Origin: Nitrospirota bacterium
GTDB taxonomy: Bacteria > Nitrospirota > Thermodesulfovibrionia > UBA6902
DNA length: 64,000 nt
Assembly: GCA_016207885.1 (NCBI GenBank)
Contig: JACQZE010000004.1
Coordinates: 51,652-115,651 of the forward strand
Reading direction: 5' to 3'
Positions 25,932-35,413 of this stretch are shown here, one piece after another (position 1 is the stretch's first letter; the number at the start of each line of letters is the position of its first letter). A program made the translations under genes and the position numbers. Below the pieces are notes generated by a model. That model saw only the letters and a program-made list of their open reading frames with translations. It had not been told where the DNA came from and did no database searches.

Positions 25932-27703
25932 CTTTTACCTCTCTCTCCCGGCAGTTCCACATAAAACTTACTGCCTTTTCCAAACTCCGACTCCACCCAT
26001 ATTTTCCCGCCGTGTCTTTCAATTATCTTCCTTACTATCGCAAGGCCAAGTCCCTGTCCATGCACATCTTTATTGTGCATCCGGTAGAAGATGTCAAATA
26101 TCCTGCCCTGCTCATCCAAGGGTATTCCAATGCCGTTGTCCTCAACACAATATACGGTTTGCCCGTCTTCTTTCCGGCCTGAGATGCTGATAGCCCCGGG
26201 ACGTTCGGGAGAAAGGAACTTTATCGAATTTCCGATAAGATTGGAAAATACCTGATTTATCTGCTGCTCATCTCCGTAACATGAAGGCAGTTCAGACACG
26301 TCACATCGGGCTCCTGCTTCCTTCATCTGAAAATCAAATACATTCAGGACTTCACGAATTATGACATTCATATCAAGCCCTGCCTTGTTCAGTTCAATAC
26401 TTGCCGAACGCGAGAACATAAGCATTGAGGAGAGCAGTGAGTCCATCTTGCTGATGCTCGCGTCTATATATGACACAGCTTCAGGAATATCCTTATCCAC
26501 GATTGAGACAGCCTCTTCTCTTCCTTCTTTTGCGGCGACATCCTGCGTGAATGCAGAAACAACCTGCTGAACATCATCGGCCAGCATCCTGCTGTATCCC
26601 TGAATATTGATGAGCGGGGAACGAAGGTCGTGCGATACCGTGTAAACTATCTGCTGTAATTCCTTGTTTTTAACCTCAAGCTCCCTGCCAAGGCGCTCCT
26701 GCTCCACGACCGCCTTCTTCCGCAGAGACAGGTCCAGGCTTGCCGTTCTGAGAAGATACAGAATAACAAGGCCGAAAAATATAGTTATCGCCAGAAAGAG
26801 AACACTTATTTTTTTGAGTACCGCTCCTCCGCTGCCGCCTATCACCTTTTCATGGTCATGAAGGTATACTATCTGCCATCCCGGCATATTTCTTAATTCC
26901 TTTTGATGAATATGGTATTCCTTGCCGGCAGAATCAACAACCCGATTCTCTTTCGCCCTTATAACTCCCGACCATTCCCACGGCCCTTCTCCAAACTGCT
27001 TTGATCCCTTTATCTCCAGCGCCTGCTCAGGCGTGACCTTCCACAATGTCTTATAACGCCAGTCTTCACGGTTAGAGTAGAAGATCACCCCGTTGGGGCC
27101 TGTCATCATCATTACGCCTTCATAGGGTTTGACTATAGCCGCCCTCAGATGTTCTATGTTCTCTTTGATCACGATCACGCCTGAAGGGCGTTCATCTTTA
27201 TTGACATAAACAGGGTAGGCGTAATATAAACCGCGTTTATTTGAGGTCACTCCGAGCGCCGCGTATTCTGCCGGAACGCCGCTGAAAGCCTGCCTGAAGT
27301 AAGGCCTGAATGAGTAGTTCTTCCCGACAAAACTGTCCGGAGAGTTGCGGTTGGAAGAGGCTATCGTGTTGCCGTTAACATCCATAAGGTAACAGACATC
27401 CATGGCCTCCATGATGGAGCAAAGACGGTCAAGCTGCCTGTTAGCCCCTGAGAGAGTCTCCGCGTTTCCGCTTTTAACAGCCTTTTGGAACTCCTCCTGC
27501 CTTGAAACAAAACCGAGAATTCCGGAGTACTCTCTGATATGCAGATTAATATCATCAGCAATATCATTCACAAGTTCTTCTGCCATGAAATTTGCCTCAT
27601 CATAGGTTTTATCGCGAAGTGAATTGAAAAAGATGACCATACCCAATGATATGGAGAAAAAGGCGAGGAATGCTATTGTTGATATAATTATACGAAGCTT
27701 CAT
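25928..27703 (-). CDS. Cache-domain histidine kinase
   Basis: A 591-residue kinase with TM1 (about 6-26), a large periplasmic double-Cache sensor (about 30-300; MDVCYLMDVNGNTIASSNR and YYAYPVYVNKDERPSGV are typical PDC strands), TM2 (about 305-322), coiled coil, H-box SHDLRSPLINIQGY, and HATPase_c (VEDNGIGIPLDEQG, GQGLGLAIV). dCache domains bind small metabolites such as carboxylates or amino acids; the ligand here is unknown. It overlaps the next kinase by 4 nt. Confidence 0.93.
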   Translation of the reverse strand: MKLRIIISTIAFLAFFSISLGMVIFFNSLRDKTYDEANFMAEELVNDIADDINLHIREYSGILGFVSRQEEFQKAVKSGNAETLSGANRQLDRLCSIMEAMDVCYLMDVNGNTIASSNRNSPDSFVGKNYSFRPYFRQAFSGVPAEYAALGVTSNKRGLYYAYPVYVNKDERPSGVIVIKENIEHLRAAIVKPYEGVMMMTGPNGVIFYSNREDWRYKTLWKVTPEQALEIKGSKQFGEGPWEWSGVIRAKENRVVDSAGKEYHIHQKELRNMPGWQIVYLHDHEKVIGGSGGAVLKKISVLFLAITIFFGLVILYLLRTASLDLSLRKKAVVEQERLGRELEVKNKELQQIVYTVSHDLRSPLINIQGYSRMLADDVQQVVSAFTQDVAAKEGREEAVSIVDKDIPEAVSYIDASISKMDSLLSSMLMFSRSASIELNKAGLDMNVIIREVLNVFDFQMKEAGARCDVSELPSCYGDEQQINQVFSNLIGNSIKFLSPERPGAISISGRKEDGQTVYCVEDNGIGIPLDEQGRIFDIFYRMHNKDVHGQGLGLAIVRKIIERHGGKIWVESEFGKGSKFYVELPGERGKR

Positions 27704-27789
27704 AAATTTAGATATGTAATGAAGTTGCAGTTACACTTATTACATATTTAATCATATCACTATTCGGCAGTATCTAAAAGAAGAAAACC

Positions 27790-28818
27790 TTATCCCGCGC
27801 TAATGGACTTCTCGATCTTCTCCCGCTCACCCGGAGTTGCCATAAAGACAAGGCTGTCATCAGTCTTCAGGCTATGGTCATCAGAAGGGTTATAGACCCA
27901 GTCCGTCCCGGTCTTTACGGCAAGGAGCAGGGCATCATGGTTCTTCCTCAGGTGCAGCGAGGAGAGCGGCCTTCCGGACAATGAGACGGGAACTTTTATC
28001 TCCTCGATCCTGAGGCTCTTGCTCTTGTCCCTCAGCATCGTGTCAAGGAAGGATACGACCGAAGGCCTTATCATCTCTGAAGCCATTCTCAGCCCGCCTA
28101 TGAAGTTCGGGGAAACGACCGCGTCAGCGCCTGCCTTCTTTATCTTCTCGCTGTGTTTTATATCATTGCAGCGGGCAATGACCTTTATGGAGGGGTTCAG
28201 GTCTTTGGCAGTAAGGCTTATCACAAGGTTCTGGTTATCATCCCCTGTAACGGCAAAGAGCCCTTTGGCCCTCTGCACCCCTGCCATGAGGAGCGCGGCA
28301 TTGTCAGTCGCGTCCTTCTCAATAAATATCTGGTCAGGATATGCCTCAAGGAACATCTCAAGATTCTTCCTGTCTGAATCCACAACCAGAAAAGGCCTCT
28401 TCGTCGCCAGCAGCTCACCTGCTATGTGATATCCGACCCTCCCGATTCCGCATAAAATATAATGATCTTTAAAATGCATCGCTTTCTTCTCCATCTTCCT
28501 CCTCCTGAAAGACTCCTTGAGTTCTCCCTCAACAACATATGCCGTAACGTTAGTGATTATGTAAGAGAGTACGCCTATGCCTGAAAACGCAATGAACATT
28601 GTGAATAACCTTCCGCCGGGGCTTGCCGAAAGATTGACTATCTCGCCGAAACCTATGGTGGTGATGGTGATGAAGGTCATATAAAGGCAGTCGATAAAGG
28701 AAGAATTACCGCCACTGATAATGTGGTAACCCGATGTCCCTGTTATCAGGATGACGAGCAGGGCCATGCCCGCGATTATGAATTTTCTGTAGATATGTTT
28801 ATACATGGAATAAGTCAT
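27790..28818 (-). CDS. Potassium channel with RCK (TrkA-N/TrkA-C) domains
   Basis: A 342-residue subunit of a two-TM potassium channel. TM1 (about 13-34), pore helix, selectivity filter TTIGFGE, TM2 (about 70-92), then a Rossmann RCK domain (YILCGIGRVGYHIA, VVDSD, ATGDDN-like VTGDDNQN) and a TrkA-C-like end. Similar to MthK/Kch-type channels gated by Ca2+, nucleotides or NAD(H). Tetrameric in the inner membrane. Single gene after the kinase block. Confidence 0.92.
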   Translation of the reverse strand: MTYSMYKHIYRKFIIAGMALLVILITGTSGYHIISGGNSSFIDCLYMTFITITTIGFGEIVNLSASPGGRLFTMFIAFSGIGVLSYIITNVTAYVVEGELKESFRRRKMEKKAMHFKDHYILCGIGRVGYHIAGELLATKRPFLVVDSDRKNLEMFLEAYPDQIFIEKDATDNAALLMAGVQRAKGLFAVTGDDNQNLVISLTAKDLNPSIKVIARCNDIKHSEKIKKAGADAVVSPNFIGGLRMASEMIRPSVVSFLDTMLRDKSKSLRIEEIKVPVSLSGRPLSSLHLRKNHDALLLAVKTGTDWVYNPSDDHSLKTDDSLVFMATPGEREKIEKSISAG

Positions 28819-28845
28819 TCCATGATATCACATCGAATTTATTCT

Positions 28846-28931
28846 GTCATTTAGAAGGAGGTGCGACTGAGAAATCTTTGCTGTCCGCATACGGCTTGAG
28901 ATTCCTCACCCCTGCGAAGATTCGGAATGAC
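28846..28931. repeat. Dispersed GTCATT...GAATGAC repeat, other type
   Basis: GTCATTTAGAAGGAGGTGCG ... GAGATTCCTCACCCCTGCGA ... TTCGGAATGAC. It resembles the intergenic GTCATTC/GAATGAC elements but has a different interior. It lies next to tRNA-Leu. Confidence 0.5.
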
Positions 28932-28950
28932 AAAAGAGGAAATGGGAAAA

Positions 28951-29035
28951 TGGTGCCGAAGGGGGGACTCGAACCCCCATAGGTTGCCCCACACGACCCT
29001 CAATCGTGCGTGTCTACCAATTCCACCACTTCGGC
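28951..29035 (-). tRNA. tRNA-Leu (GAG anticodon)
   Basis: 85 nt including an encoded CCA. The acceptor arms GCCGAAG and CTTCGGC pair. The D-arm region is TGGTGGAATTGGTAGACAC as in type II tRNAs, the anticodon stem CACGA/TCGTG encloses loop TTGAGGG (anticodon GAG, reading CUC/CUU), a short variable arm follows, and the T-loop GTTCGAGTC is canonical. Confidence 0.96.
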
Positions 29036-29111
29036 TTCATTTTGAGCTTACAATAATATCACCTGAGGCGCTAAGATATCAAGCGGTTACGAAAACCGGC
29101 AGCCTGCGGTA

Positions 29112-30551
29112 CTACCCCATGAATGAGGAGATGACAAATTTCAGGAGCAGAGAAGGGAATATTCCCAGAATTATCACCATGATTGACGTAAAGGCAAGTG
29201 TAAGCTTTACAGCATTGGGAACGTTAACCACAGCAAACTCCGCAGCAGGTTCCTTCATATACATATAGACAACAATCCTGAGATAAAAGAATGCTGAAAC
29301 AGCGCTGAATATTACCGCGATTATTATCAGGTTTGTATACCCCGCCTTTATCGCCTCCATGAATATGTAAAATTTGCCGATAAAACCTGCCAGAGGAGGA
29401 ATGCCTGTCAGGGAGAACATGAATATAAGCATCAAAGCGGATACAAGCGGATTCTTCTTTGCAAGCCCTGCGAAGTCCTGAATGCTGTCGCCTGTGATGC
29501 CCTCTCTCCTCATAAGAACAACAACGGTAAACGCGCCGAGGTTCATGAGGGTATAGATCATAAGATAGTTAAGCGTTGCGGCAAATGCTTCCTGTGTTCC
29601 AGGAAGAAACCCTATCACAGCGTATCCGGCATGGGCTATCGAGCTGTACGCAAGCATCCTCTTGATGTTTGTCTGTGACAGAGCCAGAATGCTTCCAACA
29701 GCTATCGTGACCATCGCAAGCGGCTCAAGGATCATCGACCATTGCAATTGCAAAGCTCCGAATGCGCTGAAGAAGACCCTGCCCATAACGGCAAATGCCG
29801 CTGCTTTCGGGCCGGTGGACATGAATGCTGTTATGGATGTCGGCGCGCCTTCATAAACATCAGGAGCCCACATATGAAAAGGCACAAGCGCTATCTTGAA
29901 GCCAAAGGCTGTGACAAAGAATATCAGCGCAAGCAATGTGACAGGGCTGTCAACAAGTTTGAGGCCATTGAGCGAGGCTGCTATCTCATACAGGTTAGTG
30001 GTGCCTGTAAGCCCGTATGCCAGCGCTATGCCGTAAAGCAGGAATGCCGATGAGAATGCTCCCAGAAAGAAGTATTTTATAGCAGCCTCATTTGAACTGC
30101 GCCTGTTCCTGAGTATGCCGGCAAGTATATAAAGAGAGAGAGCCATCAGCTCAAGCCCTAAGTAAAGCACCATCAGATCGATCGCGCCAACCATTATCAT
30201 CATGCCGGATGTCGCGAAGAAGAGCAGCGCGTAATACTCCCCTAAAGATGCGCCCTCTATATCCATATACTTGAGTGATATCAGGATAGTGATAATGACA
30301 GTTATATAAAAGATAAGCTTAAAGAACGAGGCATATCCGTCAAAGATGAACATGCCCTGAAAAACGGTTCCGGACAAGACCGGATCCATAAGGCTGAAAT
30401 TATAATACGCGGAGAGAAGCGTTCCGAGTATCCCGGCAAACGCTACAGCCTCCTTCTTCTTTATTACAAGGTCAAGAAGCAGCACCGCAAGCCCGGTTCC
30501 TATCATTATGAGCTCAGGCGTTAGAATCCTCATGTTCTCCATATTGAACAA
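29112..30551 (-). CDS. nuoN: NADH-quinone oxidoreductase subunit N
   Basis: Antiporter-like proton-pumping subunit of complex I, 479 residues and about 14 membrane helices. Conserved charged residues are seen in LYLGLELMALSLYIL (Glu in TM5) and FKIALVPFHMWAPDVYEGAP (Lys in TM7), and SQTNIKRMLAYSSIAHAGY. Last gene of the nuoABCD-TPR-HIJKLMN cluster, 1 nt after nuoM. Confidence 0.97.
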   Translation of the reverse strand: MFNMENMRILTPELIMIGTGLAVLLLDLVIKKKEAVAFAGILGTLLSAYYNFSLMDPVLSGTVFQGMFIFDGYASFFKLIFYITVIITILISLKYMDIEGASLGEYYALLFFATSGMMIMVGAIDLMVLYLGLELMALSLYILAGILRNRRSSNEAAIKYFFLGAFSSAFLLYGIALAYGLTGTTNLYEIAASLNGLKLVDSPVTLLALIFFVTAFGFKIALVPFHMWAPDVYEGAPTSITAFMSTGPKAAAFAVMGRVFFSAFGALQLQWSMILEPLAMVTIAVGSILALSQTNIKRMLAYSSIAHAGYAVIGFLPGTQEAFAATLNYLMIYTLMNLGAFTVVVLMRREGITGDSIQDFAGLAKKNPLVSALMLIFMFSLTGIPPLAGFIGKFYIFMEAIKAGYTNLIIIAVIFSAVSAFFYLRIVVYMYMKEPAAEFAVVNVPNAVKLTLAFTSIMVIILGIFPSLLLKFVISSFMG

Positions 30552-30552
30552 A

Positions 30553-32082
30553 TCAGTTGCCTCCTGATAACCATTGCATGTAGTCGAGCATAAACCCTGC
30601 CGTGTTATTTATCTCTATCCCTCTTAACATATGCTGTACGGAAGCATGCATATAGCCGAGGAAGAGGTTGGGATACAGCCCTATCCAGAAGACGAGCAAT
30701 ATCAACGGAAGCAGTATAATGACCTCCCTGAAGTCAAGGTCGGAAACAGATATGCCCTCCACCACTTTTCCGAAGAATATCCTCTGATACAGCCACAGCA
30801 TATATCCCGCGCCGAGAATAATTCCGGTTGCCGCAAGTATTCCGTAGGTATTATTTTCAGTGAACGCCCCCAGTATTATGAGGAATTCTCCTATAAAGCC
30901 GTTGGTAGAAGGCAGGCCTATTGATGCGAATGTGAATATCATGAATATGCCTGCGTACCACGGGACGAGCTTTGCAAACCCGCCGTAATCAGATATCTGC
31001 CTCGTATGCGTCCTCTCATAGATCATGCCGACCATCAAAAAGAGCGCGCCGGTGATAATTCCGTGATTCAGCATCTGGAGTATCCCGCCCTCAACGCCCT
31101 GAGTGTTCAGCGCGAAGAGCCCGAGTGTGACAAAGCCCATGTGACTGACGCTTGAATACGCGATGAGCCGTTTGAGGTCCTTCTGTGCAAAACAGACAAG
31201 TGCGCCGTAGATGATAGCAATGACAGATAATATCATAAGGAATGGCGCGAAATATTCGGTAGCCGCAGGGAACATAGGCATGGAGAACCTCAGGAAGCCA
31301 TATGCTCCCATCTTTATCAGCACCCCTGCAAGTATGACGCTGCCGGCTGTGGGCGCCTCTGTGTGAGCGTCAGGAAGCCACGTATGGAAAGGGAACATCG
31401 GAACCTTCACCGCAAAGGCGGCAAAGAAAGCAAGGAAGAGCCAGTATTGAAGGCGGACGGGCATATTCATATCGCTGAGCGCAAGGATGTTCAGTGTCCC
31501 GCCGGCGTAAAAATAAAGCACCACAATGCCGACAAGCATAAGCACGCTGCCGACAAGGGTGAAGAGAAAGAACTTGACAGCCGCATATATCCTGTTGCTG
31601 CCGCCCCATACACCGATAAGTATGAACATCGGTATAAGCATCATCTCCCAGAAGAGATAAAAGAGGAAGAAGTCAAGAGATACAAAGACCCCGAGCACGG
31701 CTGTCTCAAGCAGGAGCAACGCGATATGGAATTCCTTGACCTTTGCCTGGACTGACTTCCAGGATACAAGCACCGAGAGTATGCTCAGCAGGATAGTGAG
31801 AAAGACAAATAGTATGCTGATGCCGTCAATTCCGATAAAGTAGCTTATGCCCCACGAAGGTATCCACTCATATCTCTCGCCGAACTGCATAAGGTATGAA
31901 GTCTTGTCAAAACCGGTCAGTACCGGGATCGATATGAACATAACGCCTGCTGTGACAATAAGGCTTGTCCACCTCACAGCCCTGGCGTTGCTCATGAAAA
32001 GAAGCGCCGCCGCCCCTATCAGAGGGAGGAAGACCATGAAGCTCAAGATAGGATATTCAGATTGAAAGTATATTTCCTGCAT
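30553..32082 (-). CDS. nuoM: NADH-quinone oxidoreductase subunit M
   Basis: Proton-translocating antiporter-like subunit, 509 residues and about 14 membrane helices. Signatures: FYLFWEMMLIPMFILIGVWG (TM5 Glu), KVPMFPFHTWLPDAHTEAPT (TM7 Lys), and KDLKRLIAYSSVSHMGF (TM8). It lies 11 nt downstream of nuoL. Confidence 0.98.
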   Translation of the reverse strand: MQEIYFQSEYPILSFMVFLPLIGAAALLFMSNARAVRWTSLIVTAGVMFISIPVLTGFDKTSYLMQFGERYEWIPSWGISYFIGIDGISILFVFLTILLSILSVLVSWKSVQAKVKEFHIALLLLETAVLGVFVSLDFFLFYLFWEMMLIPMFILIGVWGGSNRIYAAVKFFLFTLVGSVLMLVGIVVLYFYAGGTLNILALSDMNMPVRLQYWLFLAFFAAFAVKVPMFPFHTWLPDAHTEAPTAGSVILAGVLIKMGAYGFLRFSMPMFPAATEYFAPFLMILSVIAIIYGALVCFAQKDLKRLIAYSSVSHMGFVTLGLFALNTQGVEGGILQMLNHGIITGALFLMVGMIYERTHTRQISDYGGFAKLVPWYAGIFMIFTFASIGLPSTNGFIGEFLIILGAFTENNTYGILAATGIILGAGYMLWLYQRIFFGKVVEGISVSDLDFREVIILLPLILLVFWIGLYPNLFLGYMHASVQHMLRGIEINNTAGFMLDYMQWLSGGN

Positions 32083-32093
32083 CTATCGTCCTT

Positions 32094-34010
32094 TTAGAAA
32101 AAAAACATCATTCCGATTATTATCAGCACTCCGGCTGCCATCATAAACGCGTAAGATGATATAAGGCCTGTCTGCATCTTGCGCAGTCCCCGGCTGAATG
32201 ACCCGATGAGGCTTGGAACGCCGTTGACTACTCCCTCTATAAGCCTGATGTCAAAGAAACCGAGTATTATTCTGTCAGACGCCTTGATGAGCGGGTTTAC
32301 AATTGTTTTGGCATAAAGCTCATCCACCCAGTATTTGTTATAGAGCAATGTGTAGACAGGCTTAAATGCCTCTGCGAACTTCTGAGGCAGGCCTGTCTTT
32401 GAAATATAAAAAAGTATCGCGGTCACGATCCCGGCGATGCTGATAATTACAGAAGCGCTCATGATCATGATTTCGTCACTATGGGAGCCTTCACCTGCAG
32501 GGTGCCCGAGTACCGGCGCAAGGAACTCTCCTATCTTATCCCCGTGCTCAAGCAAAAGCGGAGGAATGCCCACCCATCCGGCTGCGACCGCGCCGGCCGC
32601 AAGCAGCATCAGCGGAACGGTCATGACTGCGGGTGATTCATGAAGGTGGTGCTTCTGCTCTTCTGTTCCCCGGAACTCACCGTGGAAGGTGAGGAATATA
32701 AGCCTGAATGAATAAAAGGCTGTCATAAAGGCCGCGACGGTTGCGAGTATCCAGAGGAACTTGCCCATATCCCCGCCGGAAATATACGCTCTCCATAATA
32801 TCTCATCCTTGCTGAAAAATCCCGACAGGCCCGGTATGCCTGATATGCTGAGCGAGGCGATTATAAATGTCCAGTAGGTGACCGGCATATATTTTTTCAG
32901 TCCGCCCATCTTCCGCATGTCCATCTCATTGCCCATCGCGTGAATAACGCTGCCTGAACCAAGAAAAAGTAATGCCTTAAAGTAGGCGTGAGTATAAAGG
33001 TGGAAGATACCGGCGGTATAAGCCCCGACGCCAAGCGCGAGGAACATATACCCCAACTGGCTGATGGTTGAATACGCGATAACACGCTTTATATCATTCT
33101 GGACAAGCCCTATTGATGCAGCGAATATCGCGGTGGCCCCTCCGACAACCGCAACGGTCGTCATCGCTGCGGGCGACAGGCTGAAGAGCGGGTTACAGCG
33201 CGCAACGAGATAAACACCTGCTGTGACCATAGTGGCCGCATGTATCAAAGCAGAGACAGGCGTCGGCCCTTCCATAGCGTCAGGCAGCCAGACATGAAGA
33301 GGCATCTGCGCGGATTTTCCCATAGCTCCGCAAAACAGGAGAAGACATATAAGCGTAACAGTATCGACCTGATGGCCGAATAGGTTTACCGTCTGTCCGA
33401 TAACAGAGCCCGCGCCGCTGAAGACCTGCATGTATTCAATGCTTCCAAAGGTGAGAAATATCAGTATCACGCCGAGCCCGAAACCAAAATCGCCGAACCT
33501 GTTCACAATGAACGCCTTCTTGCCTGCGTTTGCAGCAGAGCTCTTTTCATACCAGAAGCCTATCAGAAGATATGAGCATAGCCCGACCGCCTCCCATCCG
33601 AAATAGAGGAGTATGAAGTTGTTCGCCATAACAAGCATGAGCATTGAAAACACAAAGAGGCATAAATATGCGAAGTATCTTGAGTATCCTTTATCGCCAT
33701 GCATGTATCCTATGGAATATATAAAGACCAGAGAGCTTATCGAGGTAACGACAAGAAGCATTATGGCTGAGAGCTGGTCTATGAGAAAACCGATAGGAAC
33801 GCTGAAGCTGCCTGATACGAGCCATTTATATACTTCAATCCTGATAACCTGCCCTGAACTGACATCAAAAAATGCCGATACCGCAAGCAAAAATGATCCA
33901 ACCACAGCAGGCACAGCTATCCAGTGCGCCTTGTCTCTTATCCTGCCGCCGAAGAGGATATTGATTATAAAAGCAGCCAGCGGAAGTAATGGGATTAAAA
34001 TATATTTCAT
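32094..34010 (-). CDS. nuoL: NADH-quinone oxidoreductase subunit L
   Basis: Distal proton-pumping subunit, 638 residues. About 14 core helices plus the C-terminal lateral helix HL region (a charged stretch then TLLYNKYWVDELYAKTIV) and a final TM. Motifs: LLYFGWEAVGLCSYLLIGFW, KSAQMPLHVWLPDAMEGPTP, NDIKRVIAYSTISQLGYM. Sits between nuoK and nuoM. Confidence 0.98.
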   Translation of the reverse strand: MKYILIPLLPLAAFIINILFGGRIRDKAHWIAVPAVVGSFLLAVSAFFDVSSGQVIRIEVYKWLVSGSFSVPIGFLIDQLSAIMLLVVTSISSLVFIYSIGYMHGDKGYSRYFAYLCLFVFSMLMLVMANNFILLYFGWEAVGLCSYLLIGFWYEKSSAANAGKKAFIVNRFGDFGFGLGVILIFLTFGSIEYMQVFSGAGSVIGQTVNLFGHQVDTVTLICLLLFCGAMGKSAQMPLHVWLPDAMEGPTPVSALIHAATMVTAGVYLVARCNPLFSLSPAAMTTVAVVGGATAIFAASIGLVQNDIKRVIAYSTISQLGYMFLALGVGAYTAGIFHLYTHAYFKALLFLGSGSVIHAMGNEMDMRKMGGLKKYMPVTYWTFIIASLSISGIPGLSGFFSKDEILWRAYISGGDMGKFLWILATVAAFMTAFYSFRLIFLTFHGEFRGTEEQKHHLHESPAVMTVPLMLLAAGAVAAGWVGIPPLLLEHGDKIGEFLAPVLGHPAGEGSHSDEIMIMSASVIISIAGIVTAILFYISKTGLPQKFAEAFKPVYTLLYNKYWVDELYAKTIVNPLIKASDRIILGFFDIRLIEGVVNGVPSLIGSFSRGLRKMQTGLISSYAFMMAAGVLIIIGMMFFF

Positions 34011-34034
34011 ATGGTCAGTTTCTAACTCTTATTT

Positions 34035-34343
34035 TCATCCCTTTAATAAATTTATCTCATCAGAATTGAGCGTCGGGTTGTTCTTGTAAAATACTATCAG
34101 TATGGCAAGCCCTATAGCCGCCTCTGCCGCTGCGACGGTAATTACAAAAAATACCATCACCTGTCCTGTCATGGACTGAAGGTAATGGCTGAAAGCCGCA
34201 AAACTGATATTAACCGAGTTAAGCATCAGCTCCATGGACAGAAAGATCATTATAAGGTTGCGCCTGACCAGAAAACCGAAGATACCGATACTGAACAGCA
34301 CAGCGCTCAACATTACATACCAGCTTAAAGGTACCACTGACAC
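34035..34343 (-). CDS. nuoK: NADH-quinone oxidoreductase subunit K
   Basis: A 102-residue, three-helix membrane subunit in the proton channel next to NuoJ and NuoN. The essential Glu residues are present in [17 protein letters not shown] and [15 protein letters not shown]. It lies 3 nt downstream of nuoJ. Confidence 0.97.
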   Translation of the reverse strand: MSVVPLSWYVMLSAVLFSIGIFGFLVRRNLIMIFLSMELMLNSVNISFAAFSHYLQSMTGQVMVFFVITVAAAEAAIGLAILIVFYKNNPTLNSDEINLLKG

Positions 34344-34346
34344 CTC

Positions 34347-34862
34347 CTAATCAAGTTTCCTCTTTGATAAGACAACTGCCCCGATTATAGAGACAAGCAA
34401 TATCAGCGATGCTATCTCAAACGGCAGCAGGAACTTTGTAAATAAAATATCCCCTATGACCTTTATATGCCCATCCGCCGTGATCTTCTCTATAGAATAC
34501 TCGCCAAGTTCAGGATATACCGCAAACCCGCTCAGCACAGGCAGCAATAAGACAATAAAGCCAACGGATACAAGCAGGCCGACTATCCAGATGCTCTGAA
34601 ACTTTCTCTCCTTCTCTATCTTTCTCAGGTTAAGAAGCATGACGACAAAGAGGTATAGCACAAGGATGGCACCCGCATATACTATTATCTGAATGGCGGC
34701 AAGAAATTCGGCATTAAGAAAAAGGTAAAGCCCTGCAATATGAATAAAGAGTATGAGCATCCACATAACACCGTGAACCGGGTTCCTTCTTGTAACAACA
34801 AGTATGGAAAGGAGTGTAAGCGTTACTGCGAAATATGCGAAGAATATCTGCGGAAGTGTCAT
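34347..34862 (-). CDS. nuoJ: NADH-quinone oxidoreductase subunit J
   Basis: A 171-residue subunit with five membrane helices. It has the pi-bulge helix region FLAAIQIIVYAGAILVLYLF, which takes part in coupling quinone chemistry to proton pumping. Its start overlaps the nuoI stop by 4 nt. Confidence 0.96.
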   Translation of the reverse strand: MTLPQIFFAYFAVTLTLLSILVVTRRNPVHGVMWMLILFIHIAGLYLFLNAEFLAAIQIIVYAGAILVLYLFVVMLLNLRKIEKERKFQSIWIVGLLVSVGFIVLLLPVLSGFAVYPELGEYSIEKITADGHIKVIGDILFTKFLLPFEIASLILLVSIIGAVVLSKRKLD

Positions 34863-35413
34863 ACCCCTCCTCCGGCTGCTATCTTTTCAACTGCCTTGTG
34901 AGCGATGTCCGCTGACTTCGGCCCCCAGAACTTCTCAAAATAAACTTTGCCCTTGTCTCCAGCCATATATTTATCCCAATTCTCCAGCAGGCGTTCCTTT
35001 GTATAGTAGAACTCCTCTCTTGTGTAGCCTGAATACTCAAAGTGGTCTGTAAGCGCGATAGCTCCGAAAGGACATGCCTCAACACAGAAAGCGCAGAAGA
35101 CGCACCTGAGCACATCTATCTCATACCTGTTAACGACCTTTATATGGTCCTCGCCGTCGCTTGTGTAGATGTGGATACATTTAGACGGACAGACAGCAGC
35201 GCAGAGGCCGCAGCCGACGCATTTCGCCTTGCCTGTCACATCGCTTCTGACAAGCGCGTGCAGGGCTCTCGCACCCGGGAAAGGAACCCTCTTCACCTTC
35301 GGGTACTGCCTTGTGACCGCAGGCGTAAAAAGCTCCTTCATTGTAAGGGCGAGCCCGCCGAGGATCTCTATGAAGAATACTTTTCGTAACAGTTCTTTAA
35401 ATGTCATACCCAT
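34859..35413 (-). CDS. nuoI: NADH-quinone oxidoreductase subunit I
   Basis: A 184-residue ferredoxin-like subunit carrying clusters N6a and N6b. Two 4Fe-4S motifs are visible: CVGCGLCAAVCPSKC and CVFCAFCVEACPFGAI. It passes electrons from NuoG to NuoB. The N-terminal amphipathic helix anchors to the membrane arm. Overlaps nuoH by 10 nt. Confidence 0.97.
   Translation of the reverse strand: MGMTFKELLRKVFFIEILGGLALTMKELFTPAVTRQYPKVKRVPFPGARALHALVRSDVTGKAKCVGCGLCAAVCPSKCIHIYTSDGEDHIKVVNRYEIDVLRCVFCAFCVEACPFGAIALTDHFEYSGYTREEFYYTKERLLENWDKYMAGDKGKVYFEKFWGPKSADIAHKAVEKIAAGGGV

Noticed and set aside
28927-29268. Protein-coding frame on the plus strand over tRNA-Leu
   Set aside because: It is the antisense of the tRNA and of the nuoN end; its RRGDSNPH start is a familiar tRNA-derived artefact.
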